This document shows, in pieces, positions 49,341 to 56,971 of a stretch of DNA of 64,000 bases; within the stretch, counting starts at the first letter, position 1, and every line of letters starts with the position of its first letter. Position numbers and translations under genes: made by a program. The stretch is from Cuneatibacter sp. NSJ-177 (GTDB taxonomy: Bacteria > Bacillota > Clostridia > Lachnospirales > Lachnospiraceae): contig NZ_JALIFO010000015.1 of assembly GCF_022867805.1 (NCBI RefSeq), forward strand, positions 173,124 through 237,123, written 5' to 3'. A model generated the notes under the pieces. That model saw nothing but the letters and a program-made list of their open reading frames with translations. It was not told where the DNA came from and did not search any database.

Positions 49341-50483
49341 TCACGCCACCCCATCGGTTTCTTTCCAAAGTGAAACCTTTCTGCCATCGTGCGTGCGGCT
49401 GTTCTGATAGCGAATACCATAATCACGAAACAGCCTGCTTGCGTTGATACTAAGCCTAAGTGAAAGCACATTCGGTTTTATATCCACGCCGAGCCTTTCG
49501 CAAAGTTCTGAAGCTGTTCCCTCCCATCTGTTACTTTCCGAAAAAAGAATAGCTGCAATTTTTTCAAGCAAAGGCTCAGGCGGCTCTTTCCACAGCTCCG
49601 TTTCCGATTTTTCAAAGTTCCACACCAAACGCTTGCTATCTCTCACAAGATGAATTTTCATATCCTGCTGATCCCTGCCTGCCACATCAAGCGTGGCATT
49701 ATTAGAAGTTCTCTTTTCCTTGCTGAGAACAAATGCTCCATCTGCCGCACCCATCAATCCGTTTGTTCCCGAAATCATATCAAAAATATCTTCCGCTTTC
49801 TGCTTTCGGGTGTGATGAACGATGAGCATTGTAACTTTATAACTGTCTGCCAACGCTTTGAGCCTTGCCACAATGTCATAGTCGCTTGCGTAGCTGTAAT
49901 CTGCCCCGCCAGCTTCACGGACACGCTTTAAGGTGTCTATGATTATTAAACCCGTGTCGGAGTGTTCCTGCATAAATCCTCTGATTTGTTCTTCCAAACC
50001 ACCATTAACCGTTTTACACTCCGTTGCAAAATATAGATTGCCTGTTTCTTCTGCACCGAACATCTGAAACAATCGTTTCTGCAAGCGTGGGTAATCATCT
50101 TCAAGAGCAAAGTAAAGCACCGTTGCTTTTCGCACCTTATAATCCCACAGCGGCGTTCCTGTGCTGATATGGTAAGCAAGCTGCGCCATCATAAAACTTT
50201 TCCCTACCTTAGGGGAGCCTACAAAAAGGTAAGTTCCCCTTTGGAGCAGACCGTCAATCAGCGGCGTCTGTATATCAAATACGGTATCATACAAAGCCGC
50301 CATTGATACCGTTTTGAGATACGAGGGGGATAACTGCCGCAGCATTTCCCTCTGCATTTCTTCAAAACTCTTGATATTTTCATCGCAGTCGGCTATACTA
50401 TGGTCAGTACATTTAGGAAACGGCTGCTCCGTATCTGTTGCCGCAGATACATTTGGAGTAGTCATTTCTTTTTTATTCTCCAT
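49341..50483 (-). CDS. RepA-like AAA ATPase
   Basis: 380-residue RecA-fold ATPase of the AAA_25/RepA type, resembling plasmid helicase RepA. Walker A GSPKVGKS near residue 88, Walker B LIIIDTL near 178, and a sensor region TMLIVHHTRKQKAEDIFDMISG. The C-terminal 100 residues hold a winged-helix-like DNA-binding part. In mobilizable elements such genes may support replication of the excised circle. AGGAG is 9 nt before the ATG at 50483 and only 3 nt before an in-frame ATG at 50489, so the former is preferred. It overlaps the MobC-like gene by 11 bp. Confidence 0.8.
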   Translation of the reverse strand: MENKKEMTTPNVSAATDTEQPFPKCTDHSIADCDENIKSFEEMQREMLRQLSPSYLKTVSMAALYDTVFDIQTPLIDGLLQRGTYLFVGSPKVGKSFMMAQLAYHISTGTPLWDYKVRKATVLYFALEDDYPRLQKRLFQMFGAEETGNLYFATECKTVNGGLEEQIRGFMQEHSDTGLIIIDTLKRVREAGGADYSYASDYDIVARLKALADSYKVTMLIVHHTRKQKAEDIFDMISGTNGLMGAADGAFVLSKEKRTSNNATLDVAGRDQQDMKIHLVRDSKRLVWNFEKSETELWKEPPEPLLEKIAAILFSESNRWEGTASELCERLGVDIKPNVLSLRLSINASRLFRDYGIRYQNSRTHDGRKVSLWKETDGVA

Positions 50484-50808
50484 TCCCATCTTCTCCTTTC
50501 AGACCGCCGAGGATAACTGTTATCAGTTCAATCACATTCAACAGCTCGTCATTGATTTTTTCGCCCGCTTCAATCCTTTGCAATTCTGTAAGAACGGCGG
50601 CAAGTTCCTTGTGAAGTGCCTTAAATACTCTCGGATTGCCCTGCACCACCACATCCTGATTCAGACAGCGGCGGTAACAGTATTCCTGTTTCGGCAAGCC
50701 CGATAAGGCAACCGCCTTGTTAATGAGTACGTTTTCTTCGGGCGATACCCGAAACCCTACCGTGATATTCCTCCAACGGTTTTTGTTATCTCTGTTTTTA
50801 GCCGACAT
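50473..50808 (-). CDS. MobC-like relaxosome accessory protein
   Basis: 111-residue protein with an N-terminal ribbon-helix-helix-like segment (RNITVGFRVSPEENVLINKAVALSGLPKQEYCYRRCL) typical of plasmid mobilization accessory proteins that bind next to the nick site. The C-terminal half is helical (VFKALHKELAAVLTELQRIEAG). The start chosen is the ATG at 50808 with AAAGGAG upstream; it overlaps the integrase stop by 11 bp. Confidence 0.72.
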   Translation of the reverse strand: MSAKNRDNKNRWRNITVGFRVSPEENVLINKAVALSGLPKQEYCYRRCLNQDVVVQGNPRVFKALHKELAAVLTELQRIEAGEKINDELLNVIELITVILGGLKGEDGNGE

Positions 50809-51889
50809 TTTCAAAATCTCCTTTCCCCAAATCATCTAATCTATCTGCCATTTCCGTCTGTTTGGACGGAAACAGGTGTGCATACTGATAAGTGATGTCA
50901 ATGCTTTCGTGTCCTACACGGTCAGCAATCGCTACCGCCGAAAATCCCATATCAATCAGCAAACTTATATGGCTGTGCCGCAAATCGTGAATTCTTATAC
51001 GCTTTACGCCTGCGGCTTTCGCCCCTCTGTCCATCTCGTGATGAAGATAGCTTTTTGTTACCGTAAAGATACGGTCTTTCTTTTTCAAACCATAGAGCAT
51101 ACCGAGATATTCCTGCATTTCCTCACAGAGAAAATGCGGCATTTTAATTGTGCGATTGCTTTTCTTTGTTTTCGGTGTGGTAATCACATCTTCGCCGTGT
51201 AAACGCTGATAGGATTTGTTAATCGTGACCGTTTCCTTATCAAAATTGAAATCAGCGGCGGTTAAGGCTAATAATTCGCCCTCACGAATGCCGCACCAGT
51301 AGAGCATTTCAAAGGCATAAAAGGAAACAGGTTTGTCCATCATTTCATAGGAAAATTTCTTGTATTCTTCCTTTGTCCAAAACAGCATTTCCTTGTGTTC
51401 CTCACTTCCCATATTTCCCACCTTTGCGGCAGGATTGGAACGCAATTCATAATAGCGTACAGCGTGATTGAAGATAGCCGACAACTGATTGTGCAGCGTT
51501 TTCAGATAGGTTTGTGAATACGGTTTTTTCTTCTCGTCACGGTAGGCAAGCATTTCATTCTGCCAAGTGATAATCTCCTTTGTGGAAATCTCGCTTATTT
51601 TCAACTTGCCGAAATAGGGCAGTATCTTCGTGCGAATGATATGCTCCTTTGTCAGCCAAGTGTTTTCTTTCAGGCGGTTTTTTACATCGTTGATATACAG
51701 TTCCGTAAAGGCTTCAAAGCTCATATCAAGGTCAGACGAATTTTGTAGCTGAAACATTCGCTCCCATTCCTGCGCTTCTTTCTTTGTGGCGAAACCCCGC
51801 TTACATTTCTGCTTGCGTTCGCCTTTCCAGTTCATATATCTCGCCATCACATACCAAGTGCCGTTGTCCTCATTTTTGAATACTGGCAT
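50798..51889 (-). CDS. Tyrosine-family site-specific integrase
   Basis: 363-residue Tn916-like tyrosine recombinase that integrates and excises the element at guaA. N-terminal arm-binding domain (WYVMARYMNWKGERKQKCKRGFATKKEAQEW), core-binding SAM-like domain (about 60-160), and catalytic residues Arg in CGIREGELLAL, HDLRHSH (His-x-x-Arg), VGHESIDITYQYAHL (His and Tyr nucleophile). All catalytic residues are present. It overlaps the excisionase stop by 1 bp. The neighbouring att sites (guaA end) and repeated TGTTATC sites are its expected targets. Confidence 0.92.
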   Translation of the reverse strand: MPVFKNEDNGTWYVMARYMNWKGERKQKCKRGFATKKEAQEWERMFQLQNSSDLDMSFEAFTELYINDVKNRLKENTWLTKEHIIRTKILPYFGKLKISEISTKEIITWQNEMLAYRDEKKKPYSQTYLKTLHNQLSAIFNHAVRYYELRSNPAAKVGNMGSEEHKEMLFWTKEEYKKFSYEMMDKPVSFYAFEMLYWCGIREGELLALTAADFNFDKETVTINKSYQRLHGEDVITTPKTKKSNRTIKMPHFLCEEMQEYLGMLYGLKKKDRIFTVTKSYLHHEMDRGAKAAGVKRIRIHDLRHSHISLLIDMGFSAVAIADRVGHESIDITYQYAHLFPSKQTEMADRLDDLGKGDFENVG

Positions 51890-52077
51890 TATTTACTCTC
51901 CTTTCCTGCTCCGTAGAGCCTTTCATAAAAATACTGGCGGTTTACACGACCCGCAATCGTAATAAAGCCCTGTTCTTTCAACTCTTCGTTCAGTTTTCTG
52001 ATGAGCTTATAGGCATAGGGCTTTGATACGCTTAGTTCCTGTGCCACATCATCGGCACGAATAAATTTGTTTTCCAT
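51889..52077 (-). CDS. Excisionase-like DNA-binding protein
   Basis: 62-residue small protein with a winged-helix/MerR-like fold (FIRADDVAQELSVSKPYAYKLIRKLNEELKEQGF, then RVNRQYFYERLY), the size and place of an excisionase before the integrase gene. It should bias the integrase to excision. First gene of the integrase-relaxase operon, driven by the consensus promoter 52251-52279. Confidence 0.8.
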   Translation of the reverse strand: MENKFIRADDVAQELSVSKPYAYKLIRKLNEELKEQGFITIAGRVNRQYFYERLYGAGKESK

Positions 52078-52226
52078 ATCGTCAGTCCTTTCATAAGATT
52101 TTTAAGTTGCCGTTCTCTCCGAATATCGTTCCTGCCCCCATTTCAGCGGCGTTATCTCGTTCACTCTTGAATAAATCAAAAGGTCTTGGCGAAGTATCCT
52201 ACTCGGACGGTCATCTAGTTTTTATT

Positions 52227-52279
52227 AAGCATATTCGCTTAGTGTTTTCTATTATACTAAGCAGATATGCTTTTGTCAA
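52227..52279 (-). promoter_or_regulatory. Consensus promoter of the excisionase-integrase operon with operator sites
   Basis: Minus strand TTGACA (52274-52279), 17-bp spacer, TATAAT (52251-52256). The spacer is AAGCATATCTGCTTAG (52257-52272 on the minus strand) and a close relative, AAGCATATTCGCTTAG, lies at 52227-52242 on the plus strand. Confidence 0.8.
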
Positions 52280-52322
52280 GAGGCTTTCGAGAAAATATTA
52301 AACTTTTTTGTTTCATTCCCTC

Positions 52323-52352
52323 TTGACAATTCCTAAACATATCTGCTATACT
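52323..52352 (+). promoter_or_regulatory. Promoter of the XRE regulator gene with operator site
   Basis: TTGACA (52323-52328), 18-bp spacer, TATACT (52347-52352). The spacer contains AACATATCTGCTATA, matching the operator sites in the facing promoter at CATATCTGCT. Confidence 0.75.
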
Positions 52353-52385
52353 GATTGCAGTACATAAGCAAGGAGTGTAAACACT

Positions 52386-52919
52386 ATGGCTATTGGCGAA
52401 AGAATACATTTTTTCAGACTCTTGCGTGGTATGACGCAAAAATATCTTGGTACGGCTGTCGGCTTTCCCGAACGGAGCGCAGATGTGCGTCTGGCACAAT
52501 ACGAAACTGGCTCCCGTAAACCAAAAGCAGACTTAACGGCTGCATTGGCACAGGTGCTTGAGGTTTCCCCGCAAGCTCTTGATGTTCCCGACATTGACAG
52601 CTACATCGGTCTTATGCATACCTTATTTACCCTTGAAGATATTTACGGTCTTACCGTCAGCGAAGCAGACGGAGAAGTCTGTCTGAAAGTCAACAAGGAC
52701 AAAGGTAAGGACGCTGCCGAGTTATCAAAAATGCTCTGTGCTTGGAAAGAACAGGCAGACAAGCTATCTTCCGAGGAAATCAGCAGGGAAGAATACGACA
52801 ACTGGCGTTATCACTATCCGAAATTCGATACCACACAAATCTGGGCGAAAGTTCCCTCAAAAGAATTAAGCGACACATTAGCCGAAGCATTCAAAGAGCA
52901 ACTCAAACCCGATAAATAA
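52386..52919 (+). CDS. XRE-type transcriptional regulator of the integrated element
   Basis: 177-residue regulator: N-terminal XRE helix-turn-helix (IHFFRLLRGMTQKYLGTAVGFPERSADVRLAQYETGSRKPKADL, about residues 7-50) and a helical C-terminal domain. It is transcribed divergently from the excisionase-integrase-mob operon and probably represses it through the three CATATCTGCT-type sites, like a phage repressor switch. Terminated at 52929-52972. Confidence 0.85.
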   Translation: MAIGERIHFFRLLRGMTQKYLGTAVGFPERSADVRLAQYETGSRKPKADLTAALAQVLEVSPQALDVPDIDSYIGLMHTLFTLEDIYGLTVSEADGEVCLKVNKDKGKDAAELSKMLCAWKEQADKLSSEEISREEYDNWRYHYPKFDTTQIWAKVPSKELSDTLAEAFKEQLKPDK

Positions 52920-52928
52920 AGAACGACA

Positions 52929-52972
52929 AAAAGCCCTTAGCTATGAGTTACTACCCACAGCTAAGGGCTTTG
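52929..52972 (+). terminator. Terminator of the XRE regulator gene
   Basis: AAGCCCTTAGCT (52931-52942) and AGCTAAGGGCTT (52959-52970), perfect 12-bp stem, followed by TGTTTAT. Confidence 0.85.
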
Positions 52973-53065
52973 TTTATAATATGGATTTTTTGTTGTACAG
53001 CCGCCTGTCAATCATTCTGTAACCCTAAAACCACTGGATTACAAGAATAACGGCTCTTACACAAC

Positions 53066-53083
53066 TGTTATCAAATTGTTATC
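53066..53083. repeat. Probable integrase arm-type sites, right end
   Basis: TGTTATC at 53066-53072 and 53077-53083, spacing 11 bp, as at the left end (45279 and 45290). Confidence 0.6.
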
Positions 53084-53143
53084 AAAAGACCTCTTGAAAG
53101 TCCACAAACCCGCATAAATACTGGATTTCTTCGACCTCTCAAC

Positions 53144-54691
53144 TTATTCAAACTCAATCGTAGCCGGCGGTTTCCCCGTGCAGTCATAAAACACCCGGTT
53201 CACGCCCTTCACCTCATTCACAATCCGGTGGGTCACCTTCATCAGCACGTCCCAGGGAATCTGGGCCGTCTCCGCAGTCATAAAGTCCGAGGTGCTGACC
53301 GCTCTCAAGGCGACCGCATAGTCATACGTCCTCTCGTCCCCCATGACTCCCACCGAACGCATATTGGTCAGCGCCGCAAAGTACTGTCCCAGGTTCCGAT
53401 CCGCCCCAGCCTTCACAATCTCCTCGCGGTAAATTGCATCCGCCTCCTGGACGATCTTCACCTTTTCCGCGGTCACTTCTCCGATAATTCGGATGCCAAG
53501 CCCCGGCCCCGGAAAAGGCTGGCGATAGACCAGGTATTCCGGGATTCCCAGTTCCAGCCCGGCTTTTCTAACCTCATCCTTAAACAGCATCCGCAGCGGC
53601 TCCACAATCTCTTTAAAATCCACAACGCTCGGAAGTCCTCCCACATTGTGGTGGGACTTGATCACGGCGGACTTTCCCAGGCCGCTCTCAATCACATCCG
53701 GATAGATGGTGCCCTGCACCAAAAAGTCCACAGCGCCGATCTTCTTTGCTTCTTCCTCAAAAACGCGGATAAATTCTTCTCCGATGATCTTCCGCTTCTG
53801 CTCCGGCTCCGTCACGCCTCTCAGCTTCTCGTAATACCGCTCCTGGGCGTTGACCCGGACGAAATTCAGCTCATAGGGGCCGTCGGGTCCGAATACCGCT
53901 TCCACCTCGTCGCCTTCATTTTTCCGCAGCAGGCCGTGATCCACAAACACGCAGGTCAGTTGCTTGCCGATCGCTTTGGAGAGCAGAACCGCAGCCACCG
54001 AAGAGTCCACGCCGCCGGAAAGGGCGCAAAGCACTTTTCCGCTTCCGATCTTCTCCCGCATGGCCTGGATCGTGTGTTCCACGAAGGAATCCATCTTCCA
54101 GTCGCCCTTACAGCCGCAGACCTGAAACACAAAGTTGGCCAGCATTTTCTTTCCTTCCAGCGTGTGCAGAACCTCCGGATGAAACTGAACCGCATAGAGA
54201 CTCTTCTCCGGACATTCCATGGCCGCCACCGGACAGACCGGCGTCGTCGCAGTCACCTCAAAACCTTCCGGTGCCTCCGCAATGTAATCGGTATGGCTCA
54301 TCCAGCAGACCGTCGTGGACGCCACATTTTCGAATAAAACAGATGCGGTATCCACCAACACCTCGGTCCTGCCGTACTCACTGACCGGCGCGGTCTCCAC
54401 CTGCGCTCCCATCAGATACGCCATCAGCTGGGAACCATAGCAGATGCCCAGAACCGGAATTCCCAGTTCCAGCAGATCCCGGCTGCAGCGGGGCGCATCC
54501 TCTGCGTAAACGCTGTTGGGACCGCCGGTGAAAATGATTCCTTTCGGATTCAGCTTTTTCAGCTCCGCAACGCTCATCGTATAGGGATGCACTTCGCAGT
54601 ACACGTTACACTCCCGGACCCGGCGGGCAATCAGCTGATTGTACTGACCGCCAAAGTCCAGGACGACTACCATCTCTCTATCCACGTTCAT
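53144..54691 (-). CDS. guaA: GMP synthase (glutamine-hydrolysing)
   Basis: Two-domain enzyme converting XMP to GMP using glutamine ammonia and ATP; 515 residues, normal length. Amidotransferase domain: Cys in GICYGSQ, His/Glu in VQFHPE. Synthetase: pyrophosphatase loop SGGVDSS near residue 230 and dimerisation domain to PPATIEFE. The ATG at 54691 is only 1 nt from GGAGG; a GTG at 54685 has a 7-nt spacing and may be the true start. The last bases (53145-53157) duplicate a site 8 kb away, so the 3' end appears to have been replaced by that of the integrated element without harming the protein. No terminator follows directly. Confidence 0.96.
   Translation of the reverse strand: MNVDREMVVVLDFGGQYNQLIARRVRECNVYCEVHPYTMSVAELKKLNPKGIIFTGGPNSVYAEDAPRCSRDLLELGIPVLGICYGSQLMAYLMGAQVETAPVSEYGRTEVLVDTASVLFENVASTTVCWMSHTDYIAEAPEGFEVTATTPVCPVAAMECPEKSLYAVQFHPEVLHTLEGKKMLANFVFQVCGCKGDWKMDSFVEHTIQAMREKIGSGKVLCALSGGVDSSVAAVLLSKAIGKQLTCVFVDHGLLRKNEGDEVEAVFGPDGPYELNFVRVNAQERYYEKLRGVTEPEQKRKIIGEEFIRVFEEEAKKIGAVDFLVQGTIYPDVIESGLGKSAVIKSHHNVGGLPSVVDFKEIVEPLRMLFKDEVRKAGLELGIPEYLVYRQPFPGPGLGIRIIGEVTAEKVKIVQEADAIYREEIVKAGADRNLGQYFAALTNMRSVGVMGDERTYDYAVALRAVSTSDFMTAETAQIPWDVLMKVTHRIVNEVKGVNRVFYDCTGKPPATIEFE
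53145..53157 (-). other. attachment site, right (within guaA)
   Basis: TATTCAAACTCAA, overlapping the last codons and stop of guaA; the partner of 45168-45180. Confidence 0.72.
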
Positions 54692-54698
54692 TCCTCCG

Positions 54699-55049
54699 TC
54701 AATTCATCTTATGGCCGCATTTGCTGCAAAAAGAAGCATTCTCATCCACAGCAGCGCCGCATTCCGGACAAATCTTTGTCTTCTTCAATTCATTGAGCTG
54801 GCCCTGGAATTCCTCGATTGCCGCCTTGGCCTCGCCCACATGCTCAAAGTGCGGCATGTAATCCTCATCGATCTCCCCTTCGTGCTTCTCATAATAAAGC
54901 TTGCCGATGGAGCGGTAAGCATCCGCCAATTTATCTTCCTCCGCGCAAATACGCTGGCGCAGCCGGACCATCTCTGCGGTCTCCTTGACTTTATCACTTA
55001 CATCCTTACCAAAGCCAGTAATTTTTTGTCCAATTTGATCCCAATCCAT
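54699..55049 (-). CDS. Zinc-ribbon domain protein
   Basis: 116-residue protein: N-terminal helical part ([53 protein letters not shown]) and a C-terminal zinc ribbon [21 protein letters not shown] (two CxxC pairs). Likely a scaffold or regulator; role unknown. AGGAGG is 8 nt before the ATG at 55049 and only 2 nt before an in-frame ATG at 55055, so 55049 is preferred. It lies 7 bp upstream of guaA and next to a small ORF, so all belong to an aroC-guaA operon. Confidence 0.78.
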   Translation of the reverse strand: MDWDQIGQKITGFGKDVSDKVKETAEMVRLRQRICAEEDKLADAYRSIGKLYYEKHEGEIDEDYMPHFEHVGEAKAAIEEFQGQLNELKKTKICPECGAAVDENASFCSKCGHKMN

Positions 55050-55051
55050 GT

Positions 55052-55153
55052 TCATTTCCTCCTTGTGGAAATCATGTATTCCGGAATCGGCATCGCGCCG
55101 AATCCATATCCTGCTGCTCCCAAATCAACTGTTCTATCCAGTGATAGAACCAT
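55052..55153 (-). CDS. Possible small protein (33 residues) in the aroC-guaA operon
   Basis: Short ORF with a strong ribosome site (AGGAGGGACTAAA before its ATG at 55153) and a stop 2 bp before the zinc-ribbon start; its last codons carry the ribosome site of that gene. The predicted peptide begins MVLSLDRTVDLGAAGYGFGA and has no known motif. It could be a real small protein or a coupling leader peptide. Too short for length-based confidence. Confidence 0.5.
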   Translation of the reverse strand: MVLSLDRTVDLGAAGYGFGAMPIPEYMISTRRK

Positions 55154-55177
55154 TTTAGTCCCTCCTGCCCGTTGGTG

Positions 55178-56218
55178 TCAACGGTAAAAGTTCTCAATTC
55201 CATCCATGGTAGCGCTCATGTTGGCAAGAAGGCCGTCCAGCACGGTCAGCGCGACCATGGATTCCACCACAACAACCGCCCGGTTTACAATAACCGGATC
55301 GTGGCGGCCCTTAACCTGAATCTCCACGTTCTCCCCGCTTCGGTTCACGCTCTCCTGCACTTGAGCGATCGAGGCCGTGGGCTTAAACGCCGCCCGCAGC
55401 ACGATCTCCGAGCCATCGCTGATTCCGCCGAGGATCCCGCCGGAATGATTGGTCTTCTTTCTGATTTTTCCATTCCCATCGACACGGAACGGATCGTTGT
55501 TCTCCGATCCCAGGGCAAGAGCCGCTCCAAAACCATCGCCGATCTCCACGCCCTTTACCGCGCCGATACTCATGACCGCCTTCGCCAGATTTGCATCCAG
55601 TTTGTCAAAGACCGGATCGCCGATCCCTGCCGGCATGCCGGTCACGCGGCACTCCACAATCCCGCCAACCGAATCCATCTTCGACATTTTTTCGTTCAGA
55701 TAAGCTTCCACCGCTTCCTTCTCGGAAGCGTCGTAAGGGCCGATCTTTTTCGCATAAGCCCTAACCTCGATACCGAGTTTGCCTAAAATTTTCTCTGCAA
55801 TCGCGCCCGCCGCCACGCGTCCGATGGTCTCCCGCCCGGAAGACCGGCCGCCGCCGCGGTAGTCCCGAAATCCGTACTTTGCATCAAACGTATAATCCGC
55901 ATGCCCCGGACGGTAAATCTCCGAGATCGCAGAATAATCCCTGGACCGCTGGTCCTGGTTGCGCACGATCAGGGAAATCGGCGTGCCCGTCGTTTTTCCC
56001 TCAAAGGTCCCGGACAAAATTTCCACCAGATCCCCTTCTTTTCTGGCCGTGGTAAACCGGTTTTGCCCCGGCTTTCTACGGTCCAGCAGTTTCTGAATAT
56101 CTTCTTCCTCCAAAGGCACCCCGGCCGGGCACCCGTCAATCACCACACCGATGGCCTTGCCATGGGATTCCCCCCAGGTGGTCACGGTAAAAATTCTTCC
56201 CAATGTAGAACCTGACAT
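55178..56218 (-). CDS. aroC: Chorismate synthase
   Basis: FMN-dependent enzyme making chorismate from EPSP, last step of the shikimate pathway; 346 residues. Diagnostic segments: TTWGESHGKAIGVVIDGCPAGVPL, RSRDYSAISEIYRPGHADYTFDAKYG, GGGRSSGRETIGRVAAGAIAEKIL and SGGILGGISDGSEIVLRAAFKPTASI. First gene of the aroC, small ORF, zinc-ribbon, guaA run. Its promoter (56304-56332) faces that of mscL. Confidence 0.95.
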   Translation of the reverse strand: MSGSTLGRIFTVTTWGESHGKAIGVVIDGCPAGVPLEEEDIQKLLDRRKPGQNRFTTARKEGDLVEILSGTFEGKTTGTPISLIVRNQDQRSRDYSAISEIYRPGHADYTFDAKYGFRDYRGGGRSSGRETIGRVAAGAIAEKILGKLGIEVRAYAKKIGPYDASEKEAVEAYLNEKMSKMDSVGGIVECRVTGMPAGIGDPVFDKLDANLAKAVMSIGAVKGVEIGDGFGAALALGSENNDPFRVDGNGKIRKKTNHSGGILGGISDGSEIVLRAAFKPTASIAQVQESVNRSGENVEIQVKGRHDPVIVNRAVVVVESMVALTVLDGLLANMSATMDGIENFYR

Positions 56219-56303
56219 ATGATCTCCTTAACCTGCACAGCGGCGGATACGCCCGCCCGCGCCGTAATCTTTTCGTACTCGAAAAGCAAAAATTCCGTTT
56301 ACG

Positions 56304-56354
56304 AGCATACCATATTTGAATTCCCTTTACAAGCCGCTTTTTTCCTATTATAAT
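56304..56354. promoter_or_regulatory. Divergent promoters of aroC and mscL
   Basis: Plus strand (mscL): TTTACA (56326-56331), 17 bp, TATAAT (56349-56354). Minus strand (aroC): TTGTAA (56327-56332), 17 bp, TATGCT (56304-56309). The -35 boxes overlap. Confidence 0.75.
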
Positions 56355-56390
56355 GGAAATTACCAATCACAAAAGCGGAGGATCTCACAA

Positions 56391-56780
56391 ATGAAAAGCT
56401 TTATGAAGGAATTCAAAGAATTTATCTCCAAGGGTAATGTGATGAGCATGGCCGTCGGCATCATCATCGGTTCCGCTTTCACCGCCATCGTCACGTCACT
56501 GAACCAGGATATTATTACGCCCCTCTTGGGCTTGATTTTAGGACAGGTGGACTTTACCGCCCTGTCTCTCACGGTTGGCGACGCCTCCATTATGTACGGG
56601 AATTTTATCCAGGCGATTATTACTTTTTTAATCACGGCTTTCACCTTGTTCCTGATCCTGAAAGCCTTTAACCGCTTTACCGCGAAGAAGGAAGCCCAGA
56701 AAGAAGAACCCGAAGAACCTGCTCCGATCCCGGAGGATATCAAACTTCTGACGGAAATCCGCGATCTGCTCCAAAAGTAA
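56391..56780 (+). CDS. mscL: Large-conductance mechanosensitive channel
   Basis: 129-residue pentameric channel that opens under membrane tension to release solutes in osmotic down-shock. N-terminal amphipathic helix MKSFMKEFKEFISKGNVMSMA, first membrane helix (VGIIIGSAFTAIVTSLNQDIITPLLG), a short periplasmic loop (YGN), second helix (FIQAIITFLITAFTLFLILKAFN) and the charged C-terminal helix. The ATG at 56391 has GGAGGATCTCACAA before it; ORF extension upstream covers the promoter and is not used. Confidence 0.94.
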   Translation: MKSFMKEFKEFISKGNVMSMAVGIIIGSAFTAIVTSLNQDIITPLLGLILGQVDFTALSLTVGDASIMYGNFIQAIITFLITAFTLFLILKAFNRFTAKKEAQKEEPEEPAPIPEDIKLLTEIRDLLQK

Positions 56781-56862
56781 AAACCGCCGTTTTCTAGGGG
56801 GACGTATCCCGGTAAATCATGCCGTGCTTTTTCGGAGAATGAACGAGGCTCCCCAAATCATA

Positions 56863-56914
56863 AAAGGGGCTGTGGAAAATTGGTAATTCATTTCCAATCT
56901 TCCACAGCCCCTTT
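56863..56914. terminator. Bidirectional terminator between mscL and the S41 protease gene
   Basis: Perfect 15-bp inverted repeat AAAGGGGCTGTGGAA (56863-56877) and TTCCACAGCCCCTTT (56900-56914). It lies between convergent genes. Confidence 0.75.
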
Positions 56915-56971
56915 GACGTACCGAAAACTCCCGTCTATCGGTTCCTCTTTCCGGACGCCGGGCTGCGCGCT

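Larger units (their letters stand above)
52078..52385. other. Divergent switch region of the integrated element
   Basis: 308 bp between excisionase (left) and XRE regulator (right). It holds two facing promoters and three related operator-like sites (see next entries). The remainder (52090-52220) shows no gene or repeat I can support. Confidence 0.7.
45168..53157. mobile_element. Integrative mobilizable element inserted in the 3' end of guaA (about 8.0 kb)
   Basis: Bounded by the guaA-end duplication (45168-45180 and 53145-53157) and by repeat pairs of TGTTATC near both ends. It is AT-richer than its surroundings. Order from guaA inwards: XRE regulator, excisionase, tyrosine integrase, MobC-like protein, RepA-like ATPase, MobV relaxase, TnpV, then cargo (ArsR, ArsP-type permease, thioredoxin-like protein, KTR protein). 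It has relaxase and accessory functions but no type IV secretion genes, so it should need a helper conjugative element to move. The intact regulator, integrase and relaxase suggest it could still be active. Confidence 0.85.

Noticed and set aside
53144..53157. Disruption of guaA by the integrated element
   Set aside because: The reading frame is complete to the expected length and ends TIEFE; only synonymous-type changes are implied at the 3' end.
53228..54337. Plus-strand reading frame of 369 codons opposite guaA
   Set aside because: Antisense to a conserved essential gene and low-complexity His/Arg-rich in translation.
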